From: Methanolacinia paynteri
GTDB lineage: Archaea > Halobacteriota > Methanomicrobia > Methanomicrobiales > Methanomicrobiaceae
Reading direction: 5' to 3'
Assembly (NCBI RefSeq): GCF_000784355.1
Contig: NZ_KN360928.1
Coordinates: forward strand, 315,820 to 379,819
Length of the DNA: 64,000 nt
Below, piece after piece: positions 32,401-41,700 of this stretch. Both the position numbers and the translations under genes were made by a program. The notes below the pieces were generated by a model. The model was not told the origin of the DNA and searched no databases. It was given only the letters and a program-made list of their open reading frames with translations. Every line of letters begins with the position of its first letter. Position 1 is the first letter of the stretch.

Positions 32401-34112
32401 CGCTGTCTCTTTCCGGAGGACGGACCGGTGCCGAACATATCGTCTTCGGCAACGGAACAATTGTACTGCTGATATACGAGGGCTCTTCACTGACCGATTC
32501 GTCGGGAATGCCTGTGGACAGCATTATGATAAAAAAATCGGATGCAGGGAATTTTTCGTGGGCCTACACGATCGGCCCATCGGGTGCAAAGAGCGATATT
32601 CCGGTTCTTATAGAGGCCGCCGTTCCTGAATCCGGGGGCAGCGGAGATCCGGAACTTGTGTACTATGACGAGGAATCCGGGAAGACCGGGGATACAGGGT
32701 CGACATACGACGGGGAAAGCGGCACCCTGTCTGCAAGGATCTCCGAACTTGGGACATATGCCATTGTATATTCGCAGGGAAATTCAGGTTCATCGGACCT
32801 GATCTTTCCCCTGAATATAATTGCGGATGTGATCTCCTCTTTCCTCGGGGGCGGTGAGTCCGGTGCGGAGATTCAGGCTGAGCCTGGTGCGAATCTGAAT
32901 ACTACCCCCGCAAATCCGACAGAATCCGTCGCGGAAGTTTCCGCGAAACCCGAGGTAATCGAGATAGACCCAACCCTGAGCGATTTTGAAGTCCGGATAT
33001 CTTCAAGCCCGTCTTCTGCAAAGATATTCCTGGACGGTAACTATACAGGGAAGACAACGCCTGCAGTTTTTACCCTCCGCGGCGGGGATCACCTGCTTGA
33101 GCTCGAGCTTGAGGATTTCGATCCATACAGCGAGAAGTTCCTTCTGTCCGAAAATACGACCTTAAACGCCGATCTCCAGACAGGCATTAAACTGGTAAAG
33201 GAAAGGAAATATGACGGCTTTCTCGGGGTCTCGGATCTCGAGGGCATAGGAGGCGTATACGTAACGTCGTACCCCGACGGTGCGACCGTCTACGTTAACG
33301 GGTATAACACGGAGATGGTGACCCCCTGTGTGTTCTATGGGCTAAAAGAGGGACTCAATACGATAAAGGTCAAGAAGACGAATATCGAATACTCCGAAAG
33401 CTCGAAGAAGGTCTGGGTCGACTCCGGCTCCGTAATGCCGGTGAGCTTCGATGTTCTGCCGTCTTCGGGTAATAGTGCCGATATCGATTCGATAGAGTAC
33501 GACGGTTATTATTTCACTATCAACGGTCATCTTCCCGAATACGAGCTTCCGAAGGTGGTATCCGTCGGTTCGTCGAACGGCTTCATTACGTTTTATGAAG
33601 ACGGGAAATATCTCTCACATAACATTCATGCTTATTCCGATAAAGAACTGAACGATATCAGGCCGCGGGATTACAGGTTCGGAAAGATCTTCGTAGAGTC
33701 GGACCCGGACGGGGCCGAGATCTATGTCGACGGCTATGATACGGGGTACAGTACACCGTATGCGATAGACGGACTTTCCGACGGCGCCCATTATATCGAG
33801 GTTTCAAAGCCCGGCCATATAAGAAGCGGGGAGGAGATCCTCCTGACTCCCGACGAGGCGGAGTACGATGCAAAGCTTAAGATCGATCTCGAATCCTATA
33901 TCTACGGCTCGCTGGAAGTGACGAGCAATCCTTCGGGAGCGAAGATCTACCTGTATAACAGGGACACGGGAAAAACTACGCCTTATACGTTTAGGTATAT
34001 GGACATCGGCGGAATCGACGTGAAAGTAGTCGGGGAGGAGAGCACCGAAACCGTCGAGGACGTAATTATAAATCCGCTGGAGACGACTTTATGCCATGTG
34101 GACCTGGATTAA
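29469..34112 (+). CDS. Giant secreted DUF3344/PEGA surface protein
   Basis: A 1547-residue exported protein. Signal peptide 1-33 (ends SPASA-DQ). Domains by eye: DUF3344 35-316; PEGA 318-388; two tandem DUF3344-like repeats of about 280 residues (390-670, 673-953) that are close to each other, for example SYWIAEGCDA and KGDYMENR(I/V)AVLVLEH in both; a beta-rich module 960-1107; then four PEGA-type domains (about 1167-1240, 1259-1332, 1404-1474, 1478-1547) with motifs such as SDPDGAEIYVDGYDTGYSTP and SNPSGAKIYL. There is no C-terminal membrane helix or PGF-CTERM, so the mode of surface attachment is unclear. The start has GGTGG about six bases upstream. Last gene of the transporter operon, 23 bp after the permease. 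Confidence 0.85.
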   Translation: MRENTMELKKTYLTACILGVILCLLVVSPASADQYVGGEKPETIQSGIVSGDLWFDSYYGLSSGMSAEKTFKIPDYTEIQWARLYVVVYCGHMQNNYQGQATVSFDGGQGSRNIGSEKLNRGYVFEVDGGVTPVSVNGHCNRVTSDYLMWYDVTEKIKSRDVSAKVITDPLDDNFDGRIKLITLVVAYDDGDMDEVYYWVNQGHDVHSYKVEDESYIGKTGFSTKDLPDDFNIDSATLSVVHLASENGIYTFNEELLDTEPSTGSYSGYQQWDVTDSVNPGINSEMTYTRNLDIEGSGDSYLGAYYKIVLAFLTAKQGEMGISVESNPRGAEIYIDGEDQEKVTNSLINLPEGSYSVSVHKDFYYDPDPVYVDVDEGEIATVSFNLEPNSYEGKEFEVYKKGTVKGGVAIANASKYSGILKRGKSTKYSLDLSLPENSTVEYARLYIYSAESYNTSGKEDVVPEMEVRFGSRELDGEKSYRDLKVDGGYKYTIETTCYDVSRDVGGSGKYDLSIKNSGDNADDVFALYGSSLVVVYSNPDSPSASYWIAEGCDAIMASDEYEIDTEDGTTTVAFTGDSDSVTNGTLYVVSTGADGLDDEENRIIFNDYEAFDLLNAGSSDVSTVSLDVKPYLKSSKNELSIQSYLSGEKGDYMENRIAVLVLEHPDTSAAEEESYGYTGKELEVYDKGSLNGGVDVVNASSYTGLLNKGDSTEYSLDVSLPEGSEVENARLYLYSTWSHDTVEKEGVSPNIETEFSGKEISAEKSYRDRKGEGIYNYILETTCYNVSDEVEGPGKYSVSVKNTGGTDDAFALYGPSLVIVYSDPGSPLTSYWIAEGCDALLASDEFGTDTENCTTSVKFSGGVSSVASGTLYMISTAASGLEGDENRLVFNDYEGFNLLQGGSSDISTAVLDVGPYVRDSGNRLYVQSYVSGDKGDYMENRVAVLVLEHSGGTGMTEEAGDEEESGVLSPGQTSATYPLSLSGGRTGAEHIVFGNGTIVLLIYEGSSLTDSSGMPVDSIMIKKSDAGNFSWAYTIGPSGAKSDIPVLIEAAVPESGGSGDPELVYYDEESGKTGDTGSTYDGESGTLSARISELGTYAIVYSQGNSGSSDLIFPLNIIADVISSFLGGGESGAEIQAEPGANLNTTPANPTESVAEVSAKPEVIEIDPTLSDFEVRISSSPSSAKIFLDGNYTGKTTPAVFTLRGGDHLLELELEDFDPYSEKFLLSENTTLNADLQTGIKLVKERKYDGFLGVSDLEGIGGVYVTSYPDGATVYVNGYNTEMVTPCVFYGLKEGLNTIKVKKTNIEYSESSKKVWVDSGSVMPVSFDVLPSSGNSADIDSIEYDGYYFTINGHLPEYELPKVVSVGSSNGFITFYEDGKYLSHNIHAYSDKELNDIRPRDYRFGKIFVESDPDGAEIYVDGYDTGYSTPYAIDGLSDGAHYIEVSKPGHIRSGEEILLTPDEAEYDAKLKIDLESYIYGSLEVTSNPSGAKIYLYNRDTGKTTPYTFRYMDIGGIDVKVVGEESTETVEDVIINPLETTLCHVDLD

Positions 34113-34384
34113 TCTTATTTTTCTCCCCGGCTCTTTTGTTTTCCAGGCTAAAGTAATAAAAAAATAGTAATTATTAATACTATTTAGAACGGATATAATA
34201 ATTGTAACACTTTTTAGTATAAGAATTATTTTTGTAATACCTAATTATACTAATGAAATATTTTTGAAAATCTTTTGTGAAAAAAATAGTATTAAGTAAT
34301 ATGAGGATCATGCTTTTACATGCTCAGGAGATGTTAAGCCTGGGCGATCCTATCCTTTCAAAAAAGGAATGGGGGCTTTAAGAA
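34113..34384. other. AT-rich intergenic region before the small DUF3344 gene
   Basis: A 272-bp AT-rich spacer with no gene. It begins with T-rich sequence (TTATTTTTCTCC) that could terminate the operon. It contains several TAGTAAT/TAATACTA-like words, including TAGTATTAAGTAATAT at 34287-34302, similar to sequences before other surface-protein genes. A purine-rich GGAATGGGGGC lies before the next ATG. Confidence 0.5.
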
Positions 34385-35320
34385 ATGAAAAAGCATGGAA
34401 AAGAATTTATTGGAGTGTTAGCCGTCCTGTTTCTGGCAGCATTAATTGTGATGCCAGCCGCGGCTGACGACTATTGGGTAGGTCTTCCACCTGTAACTGT
34501 TATACAGGATTCGGTTGAGGGTGATTTTGACGTCTATATGGTAGACACTTGGACATCACCTGATAATATCGGAAATGAATATGCAGAAGCTGAATTTGAA
34601 GTTCCTGAGGCAGCTGCAGAAGATGCAGTTTTTGCACGACTTTATGTAGTTGTTTACAGCGGGAATATGACAGCTGATTATACAGGAAACCTCACTGTAG
34701 AGATTAATGATAATACTCTTACAAATCTCTATCCACTGGATCTTCACTATGTGAACACTACTGGAATAGTGTATGATTCAAATCTTCCACAGGGCGATTT
34801 CATTAATCTCTCACGTACAACCAGTGATTATCTTGCTGTTTTTGATGTAGTGGATTACATTGATAGCGAAGATATCACAGTAGAAGTAACAACGACCAAT
34901 GAGAGCGAAAAGTTCGATGGTAGAATCAAGAAAGTAGAACTTGCCATCGCCTATGAGAACGAAGAAGGTTATACAACAAAATACTGGGTAAACGAGGGGC
35001 AGGATCCAGCAACATATTATGATAACGGTTACGTAGGTCAAACCTGGTTTAATGGTGTAACCTATAGCGGTACACTACATAATGTGACGGTATGGGCTGA
35101 TCCAATTGCCTCAAGCTATTCGAAAGACGGTCAATACGACTGGAATGGAGCTAACATCACAGCTAGTAAGATACCAGTAGTAGGTATTACTAACCAGGCA
35201 GGGCTTGATAAGTGGTATCTCGGTTCGGGAGACTTGTTAACTAATAATTACCTATCTTATCAGAGATCGGGTAGCTGGTACAAATTACCACTTGCATTTA
35301 TGAAGATTCGGTTTTCGTGA
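34385..35320 (+). CDS. Small secreted DUF3344 domain protein
   Basis: A 311-residue protein: signal peptide 1-27 (VLAVLFLAALIVMPAAA), then one DUF3344 domain with ARLYVVVYSGNMTADYTGNL, DYLAVFDVVDYI and TTKYWVNEGQDPATYYDNG. It is the same type as the first domain of the 1547-aa protein and of one domain of the 3489-aa protein (YWVNxG). No anchor is seen. Codons are markedly AT-rich (many AAT, GAT, ACA) compared with the operon to the left, as are the spacer regions on both sides and the first part of the next gene. Confidence 0.82.
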   Translation: MKKHGKEFIGVLAVLFLAALIVMPAAADDYWVGLPPVTVIQDSVEGDFDVYMVDTWTSPDNIGNEYAEAEFEVPEAAAEDAVFARLYVVVYSGNMTADYTGNLTVEINDNTLTNLYPLDLHYVNTTGIVYDSNLPQGDFINLSRTTSDYLAVFDVVDYIDSEDITVEVTTTNESEKFDGRIKKVELAIAYENEEGYTTKYWVNEGQDPATYYDNGYVGQTWFNGVTYSGTLHNVTVWADPIASSYSKDGQYDWNGANITASKIPVVGITNQAGLDKWYLGSGDLLTNNYLSYQRSGSWYKLPLAFMKIRFS

Positions 35321-35727
35321 TCATTTCTTCATAAATCAATCTCAAAAAAAGTGGGAATTGAGGGGATTTTAACCCCCTTATTTTATTAGTTTATTATATT
35401 TTGAACGAATTTTGTTATTCAGAATTTGAATATTGAAATAAATAGTACTTTATTTCTTTATTGATTCTTTAAGAATAAAATGGTCTATTTTCCCGTGGAG
35501 TACACAGGTAGTAAAGGTCTAAATGGTTATAGTACTTTGTTTTCTGAAAACAAACATTTGCAATTTTAATTAAAGGTTATGTGTATTCATCAAAATTTTA
35601 GTCATATTTAATTGTACTTTTCTTTAAAAAATTTGATCAAATAATAAATATAAAAATTTATAATGTAATTGATATTACATATTTTAGTTTAGTATTACTA
35701 TTGCTATTTAGAGGGTGGTTTTTATTT
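35321..35727. other. AT-rich intergenic region before the giant gene
   Basis: About 400 bp, very AT-rich, without a supportable gene. It holds a terminator hairpin (35360-35388), a perfect 8-bp stem TTTGTTTT/AAAACAAA with loop CTG (35536-35554), two copies of TAGTACTTT (35443 and 35530), and TAGTATTACTA (35690-35700) close to the likely promoter of the giant gene. The last bases carry GAGGGTGG, the ribosome binding site for the ATG at 35728. Confidence 0.55.
35360..35388 (+). terminator. Hairpin terminator after the small DUF3344 gene
   Basis: GGGG, loop ATTTTAA, CCCC, then TTATTTTATTAG. A short G/C stem followed by a T-rich tail lies 40 bp after the stop codon. Confidence 0.5.
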
Positions 35728-38700
35728 ATGGATGGAGATAATTTCAAATTTCATGCAGGAAAATGCAAAAAAGTGAGTGGATTTGTGATTGTAATGATCG
35801 CAATGGTGTGCCTGTTTATGGTTTTGCTTGCTACACCTGTTGCGGCGAATAGTACATCTGCTTCAACAGTACAGCTGGATGATATGCAGATTCCCTTTAT
35901 TTTGAATCAGGGTCAGCAACATGAATCAGTGAAATTTTATGCCAACACTTTTTATGGTATGACTTATGTCACGGATAAGGATTTGACTTATTCGATTGGT
36001 CTGATTAGGGGTAATAATACCGAAATGGTTGTACTGAAAGAACAGTTCATCGATAATGCAAGTAATGCAATCTCTTTTGCTCCTGTAGGTGAAGAAGAAG
36101 CTTCAGTTCAGATCTCTTATTTTAAGGGCAGTGATCCTTCAAAGTGGCAATCTGGACTTCCGGTCTACAATCTTGTCTGTCTTGGTGAAATTTATTCTAA
36201 CATAACAGTGAAAGCAAGGACTCATAGCGGAAACGTGGAAAAACTTTTTTTTGTTGAACCGGGTGGCAATCCTGATGAAATAAAGGTGAGAATCAAGGGA
36301 TCGAATAGTCTTTCTATTCTTGAAAATGGGAGTCTCTCTCTCGGAACAGTTTATGGCGAAGTAATTATGTCAGCTCCGAAAGCTTATCAAAATGGAGATG
36401 AAATTCCTGTCAAATATATCATAATCGATGAAAATACTTATGGGTTCATTATTGAGAATTTTGATTGCAGTAAACCACTTTTAATCGATCCTTCGCTTGA
36501 TTATAGCACCTTTATTGGAGGTAGTGAGAGGGAGTATGGAAAAGGAATTTTTGTAGATAACAACGGAAACATTTATGCAACGGGATATACTGCTTCTTCT
36601 GATTTCCCTATAACTACTGGTGTCTATCAGAGCGCATTGGGTGGAAATTATGATCTTTATGTTTTGAAGTTGAATTCAGAAGACAACATTCTTGATTATG
36701 CAACATATCTTGGGGGGACTGGGAATGATTATGGGTATAGCTTAACTGTTGATGATGACGGGAATGCCTATATCACAGGGAACACAGCATCTTCCGATTT
36801 TCCCACCACTACAGGTGCTTATCAGACTGTTTACGGTGGAGATGATTATGATGTCTTTGTTTCAAAGCTGAATTCAGATGGCACCGCACTTGATTTTTCT
36901 ACTTTTTTGGGAGGGGAAAAAGATTATGAATATGGCTATGGTATATCCGTTGACGATGACAGGAATGTCTATATTACAGGATATACAAGATCATCAGATT
37001 TTCCAATCACCGCAGATGCATACCAGATCGAATTGTCAGGTACCTCTGATGCCTTTGTTTCAATTTTTAACCCGGATGGCAGTAACCTTGTTTATTCTAC
37101 ATATTTCGGAGGTAGTAACTATGAATATGCATATGGAATTGATTTAGATAACGAAGGCAGCTTATATGTAACAGGAAGAACGAAAAGCAATAATTATCCT
37201 GTTACCGCCGATGCTTACCAGAATTCATTGAGCGGTTCATATGATGCCTTTTTATTTAAGATGAATATAGCAGAAAGAAGCCTTACTTATTCTACTTATC
37301 TTGGGGGGACTGGGAATGATTATGGATATGGAATATCTGTTGATGATGATGATGATGCTTATATAACAGGGTATACGAAGTCTCCGGATTTTCCGGTCAC
37401 GGTAAATGCCAACCAAGATGCTTTGGGCGGCGGGATGGATGTCTTTGTTTCAAAGCTGAATTTAGATAGTAGTAGCCTTGATTATTCGACCTACCTCGGA
37501 GGGTCTGGTGATGAAGAAGGGTCCGGCATCGTTTTGGACGGCAATGGAAACGCCTGTATCACAGGTTATACCGATTCTTCCGATTTTCCAGTTACCGCAG
37601 ACGCCTACCAAAGTGTTTTGGGTGGTGATGATGACGTCTTTGTTTTAAAGCTGAATTCAGACGGCAACAGTCTTGATTATTCTACTTATCTTGGTGGATC
37701 TGGTACCGATCAGGGATCAGGTATTTCTATTGATGATGCTGGTTCTCTCTATGTTACCGGATATACAGCAGATTCCGGTTTTCCTGTAATATCAGGTGCT
37801 TACCAGAATGTACATGGTGGAGGAACGTATGATGCCTTTATTCTTGAAATTGTAGATCATCCTCAGGTCACTTTTACGATATCTCCACAGAAGGGTAATG
37901 CCCCTCTAGAGATAGTATGCAATGGAACCACAGTCGATTCTTCAATCACAGGGTACATGTGGGTCTTTGGCGACGATCTATCACAAGTATACTCCGGGCA
38001 GAATATTACACATACATTTTCGATTCCTGGTAATTATGATGTCCGCCATGCCGTCGTCACCGCTGATGGTACTTATTGGAAGAACGAGACTGGTTCTATT
38101 ACCGTAGGAGATCCAGTAACCGTGAATTTTACGACTTCCGAAGTCGAAGGTTACGCCCCTCTAAGCGTTTCCTTCAACGACACTTCGGAATCAACCCTTG
38201 AAATTACAGGTTATGAATGGATCTTCAGCGATGATCCTAGTACGGTTTTTACTGGGCAGAATGCAACTCACGTCTTCGAATCTGCAGGTATCTATGATAT
38301 CAACCACTCGGTTATGACCGCTGATGGTACTTATTGGAAGAACGAGACCGGATATATTACCGTAGGAGATCCAGTAACCGTGAATTTTACGACTTCCGGA
38401 GTCGAAGGTTACGCCCCTCTAAGCGTTTCCTTCAACGACACTTCGGAATCAACCCTTGAAATTACAGGTTATAAATGGATCTTCAGCGATGATCCCAACA
38501 CTGTATTTAGCGAGCAAAATGTAACTCATGTCTTTGAATCTGCAGGTATCTATGATATCAACCACTCGGTTATCACCGCTGATGGTACGTACTGGAAAAA
38601 TGAGACTGGCTACATTCTAGTCGAATCAGCTGAAATCACTGCAAATTTCACTACTGACAAGACCTCTGGTAGTGCACCTCTTACAATTCAGTTCAATGAC

Positions 38701-41700
38701 ACTTCTACAGGAAATGTAACGGAGTGGGCATGGGACTTCGAAGATGATGGAATTATCGACTCCGATCTTCAAAATCCCTCGTTTACATATACTTCTGCCG
38801 GGGATTATACTGTCAACCTTACTTTAACAGGACCCACTGGTTCAGATACCATTGTGAAAAAAAATCTTATCAATGTTTCTTTGGGCATAGATCTCAGTGT
38901 GGCTTCTGTCAGTGATCTTACACCAGGAATATCCAATACCGTCACTGCAACAATCACAAATAACGGGACAGATAATGCCGGTGCTTTCAAGGTGAATTTT
39001 ACATTTAACGAAACTACGACCATATTTGAGATAGACGGGATCGATGCGGGAGATACCACATCTGTGTATGTCATTGATACGTTGACAACCCGTAAGTATG
39101 GCGATATCGTTCCATTAAATATAACCATAGATACAGAAAACAGCATTGTCGAGAGTAATGAGGCAAACAATGAGTACAATCTATCAGCAACAGTTGCTAG
39201 GGGTGGTACATATTACTTCGGTGGTCGGTATTATACAGGGTCCGACATTGAGACTGGTAATTACACTGAAGGAAATATTTCAGTTATTTATTCTCTTGGT
39301 GATTCGGGTTACCAGACGGGTGGTGGCTGGTACTCCACAACAGTCACATGGACAGGCAGTGATCTTCCTATACCTGAAGGTGCGACGGTAAAGGCAGCTC
39401 GTCTCTACCAGTCATATACCTGGAATGGAGAACCCGGATTCACAGTTTATTTTAATGGAAATGTGGTTGATCCTGCTGCAATGTACTATGACGGCAATGT
39501 CGACGATTTATATATGAATGGTCAGGGAGTGTATGATGTAACTCCTTACTTCAATACATCAGGCAACACAGCACAAATTAATGCTGAAACGGCTCTTGGA
39601 GGATTATATGGCACAGTACTTGTCGTTGTATACGAAGATTCGAATGAACCCTATAGGTGGATTTGGCTTGATGAGGGTTGTGATACTCTCTACTACAATT
39701 CAATGGGAGCATATCCTGATATGTATACAGGATATGCCATTTTCGACAATTTAAAGACAGAAAACATCGGGGAGGCAAAGATTATCACAGTCCTGCCTTC
39801 TGGCGGTGATAATACTCAGGCTACTGTTCTTTTCAATAACCAGAGTGTACCTATCTCAGGTGGAGACAACAGTAGAGATCCTGCATTCAAGTATTACTAC
39901 GTTATCGATGTATTGAAGAATGGCACTAATGAGCTTGGGGTTGTTCAGGGAGACAATTATATGAACCTTGCATTAGCAATCCTTGAGTTAACTGAATTGT
40001 CCCAATCCAAAGCGGATTTTACTGCTGGTAAGACATCAGGGATTACCCCGCTGACAGTGCAGTTTACCGATACCTCAACCGGAACCCCTGCGACGTGGGA
40101 GTGGGACTTTGGCGACGGCGGGAATTCCACTGAGAGAAACCCGTCCCATACATACACCACAGAAGGCAGCTATACCGTAACACTCAATGTCTCGAACAGC
40201 TTGGGCAGTGACATCGAGACAAAGACAGAATATATCAATGTCGGCAGTACTTCGGTGGCATTCGAGACGGATGTAACTAGCGGCCAGTTCCCGCTTACCA
40301 TTCAGTTTACCGATCAATCGGTCGGGTCGCCGACTGCCTGGCACTGGGACTTCGGTGACGGCGAGAATTCTACCAACCAGAATCCTGTGCACACCTACCT
40401 GAGCGCCGGAAAGTATGACGTAAATTTGACAGTGACAGGGTCTGATGGGACCGACTCGCTGGTAAAAGAAGATTATATCTCTGTTGAGGCTATCACCGGG
40501 TCATCTCTCCCACTGACAACCGAACAGAGCGGAACCGTGAGCGGCGATCTCTATGTCGGCAGTTTCCAGCCGGTACCTTTTGCTAATCAGGCGAGCAGCG
40601 GAGTCAGCGAAAGGGAATTTGTTCAGTCGTTCAAAATTCCTAATTTCACGAGTGTGGAATGGGCCAGGGTTTATGTCAACATATACTCAGGGTCAGGCTC
40701 GGCTAACTGGCCGCTCATTGCTACGACCATGTTGGACGGCGATGGCAACGGTGTGTATGAAACCACGCTCGGAGTTGAGAATATGGACATGGATTATCAT
40801 TCGGCCAACGGCAAAGTCTACTGGCTCAACAATCACACGAACCGGGTTTATTCCGATTATGAAATAGAGTATGACGTTACTGACCTGATTGCGTCTTCCA
40901 GCCCGAAGGTTCATGTGAAGATCGAAAATAAAACAACTTCATTCGACGGCCGCCTGAAAGCCCTCACTCTTATCGTAGCGTACAACGAAGAAAACTCCGA
41001 TGAAGAAGTTCTGTACTGGGTAAACCACGGGGGAGACTGGATAGAATCAGGCAGTTCGTCTACCACTTTTGGCACATCTGGCCTTACATCAGGGTTCACT
41101 GACGCAACACTGAGCAATTTGGCATTATCCAGCAAAGACGGGTCATATACATTCAACTCAAAATCACTGGATGGGGCGAATCCGGTAAAACCCCTCGATT
41201 ATTACGAGAACCATACGTGGTCGGTGACAGATAATATTACACAGGGATCAGACAGTATATTCAGTTACAATCCACAGTCGGGATCATCATTCAAGACAAC
41301 TCTTGCGACGCTCACGGTGAAATATTCTGCATCATCATCTGCCCCATCCGCGGCCTTCACGGCAACACCCACATCAGGCAAAGCTCCGCTGACCGTCCAG
41401 TTCACTGACAATTCGGTACATTCCCCGGCATCATATGAATGGGACTTCGACAATGACGGAAACATTGACAGCACAGAGGAAAACCCGTCGTATGTATATA
41501 CAACCGCAGGAACGTACTCGGTCAACCTAACGGTTAAAAACGAGAACGGCGAAGACTCCGAGGTAAAGTCCGGTTATATCACCGTCACAAGCGGCGGCAG
41601 TACCACCGGAAGCGATCTTAGCTTAACAGGCAGCGTGGTGCCTGTACCGAACAAGGTTGTATTTGCATGGGAGCCGAACACCGTTTACATAGAGAACATC

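Noticed and set aside
35536-35554. Perfect 8-bp stem TTTGTTTT/AAAACAAA as a regulatory RNA or operator
   Set aside because: A/T-only stems of this size are expected in such AT-rich DNA; nothing else supports a function.
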